In this document: one piece after another, positions 5,767 to 5,937 of the stretch
How the letters are laid out: the number at the start of each line of letters is the position of its first letter
Numbering within the stretch: the stretch's first letter is position 1
Assembly: GCA_023864145.1 (NCBI GenBank)
Contig: JAIVER010000086.1
Location: 1-5,937 of the forward strand
DNA: 5,937 bases
Direction: 5' to 3'
Source: Thiohalomonas sp.
GTDB taxonomy: Bacteria; Pseudomonadota; Gammaproteobacteria; GRL18
Notes under the pieces: model-generated
The model's database searches: none
Told to the model about the DNA's origin: nothing
Seen by the model: the letters and a program-made list of their open reading frames with translations, nothing else
Program-made: the position numbers and the translations under genes

Positions 5767-5937
5767 TTGAATATACGGTATCAGGACTTAATAAATGCTT
5801 GCACCAAAATAAGTTCAGTTATAAGAAACCAAAAGGTTTACCTTATAAGGCTGACACAGAAAAACAAGCTGAGTTCATCCGAGCCTACAAGCAGTTAAAA
5901 AAGGAAATAGCGGTTGATGAGTCGATTTATTTTATGG
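5763..5937 (+). pseudogene. IS630-type transposase, internal fragment, N-terminus missing and cut by window edge
   Basis: In one frame from about 5763 to the window end the DNA reads LVEYTVSGLNKCLHQNKFS, then YKKPKGLPYKADTEKQAE, and later VDESIYFM. This matches the middle of IS630-family transposases: the end of the helix-turn-helix region (YTVSG.NKWLHQ in relatives, with Cys here in place of the usual Trp) and the run-up to the first catalytic Asp of the DDE domain, whose codon would start at base 5937. The roughly 100-plus residues that should precede this are absent: an in-frame TGA stands at 5736-5738 and the DNA there belongs to the truncated membrane-protein ORF. No IS terminal repeat or intact left end is visible. 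The piece therefore came from a deletion or rearrangement, not a simple fresh insertion. Whether the C-terminal part is intact lies outside the window. Confidence 0.85.

Overview
The window looks like a moderately AT-rich gammaproteobacterial chromosome segment. The evidence is the protein sequences themselves, the thiD-thiE-hemL order, and argC followed by what looks like the start of a DUF6776-type gene, an arrangement I associate with gammaproteobacteria. It is housekeeping DNA bordered on both sides by insertion-sequence remnants, and several genes are broken. I would not name a genus.

Layout: (1) 1-379, minus strand: the N-terminal part of an IS4-type transposase, frameshifted and running off the left edge. 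(2) 479-4350, minus strand: a five-gene run, in transcription order a TlpA/ResA-like thioredoxin, hemJ, thiD, thiE and hemL. The first three are separated by only 13 and 18 bases, thiD and thiE by about 48, and thiE and hemL by 200 bases holding a strong hairpin. (3) 4351-4512: a divergent promoter region with overlapping TATAAT boxes for the two directions. (4) 4513-5574, plus strand: intact argC with a terminator-like hairpin over its stop codon. (5) 5638-5766: a short membrane-anchor ORF resembling the beginning of DUF6776 proteins, running directly into (6) about 5763-5937, an internal piece of an IS630-type transposase that continues past the right edge.

Functionally the minus-strand cluster combines two tetrapyrrole enzymes (HemL, early step; HemJ, penultimate step of protoheme synthesis), two thiamine enzymes (ThiD, ThiE) and a membrane-tethered thiol-disulfide protein. 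hemL is frameshifted and thiD carries an in-frame amber codon before its catalytic GSGC loop, so as written neither makes a complete enzyme, while TlpA-like, HemJ, ThiE and ArgC read intact. The hemL lesion, and by inference the IS4 transposase lesion, are each best explained by loss of 14-16 bases between short direct repeats. Together with the IS remnants this suggests an eroding genome (for example host-associated or IS-rich), although assembly or sequencing error cannot be excluded from one sequence. I found no CRISPR array, RNA gene, riboswitch, defence system or convincing novel system; the interest lies in the pattern of gene decay and in a few unexplained hairpins.
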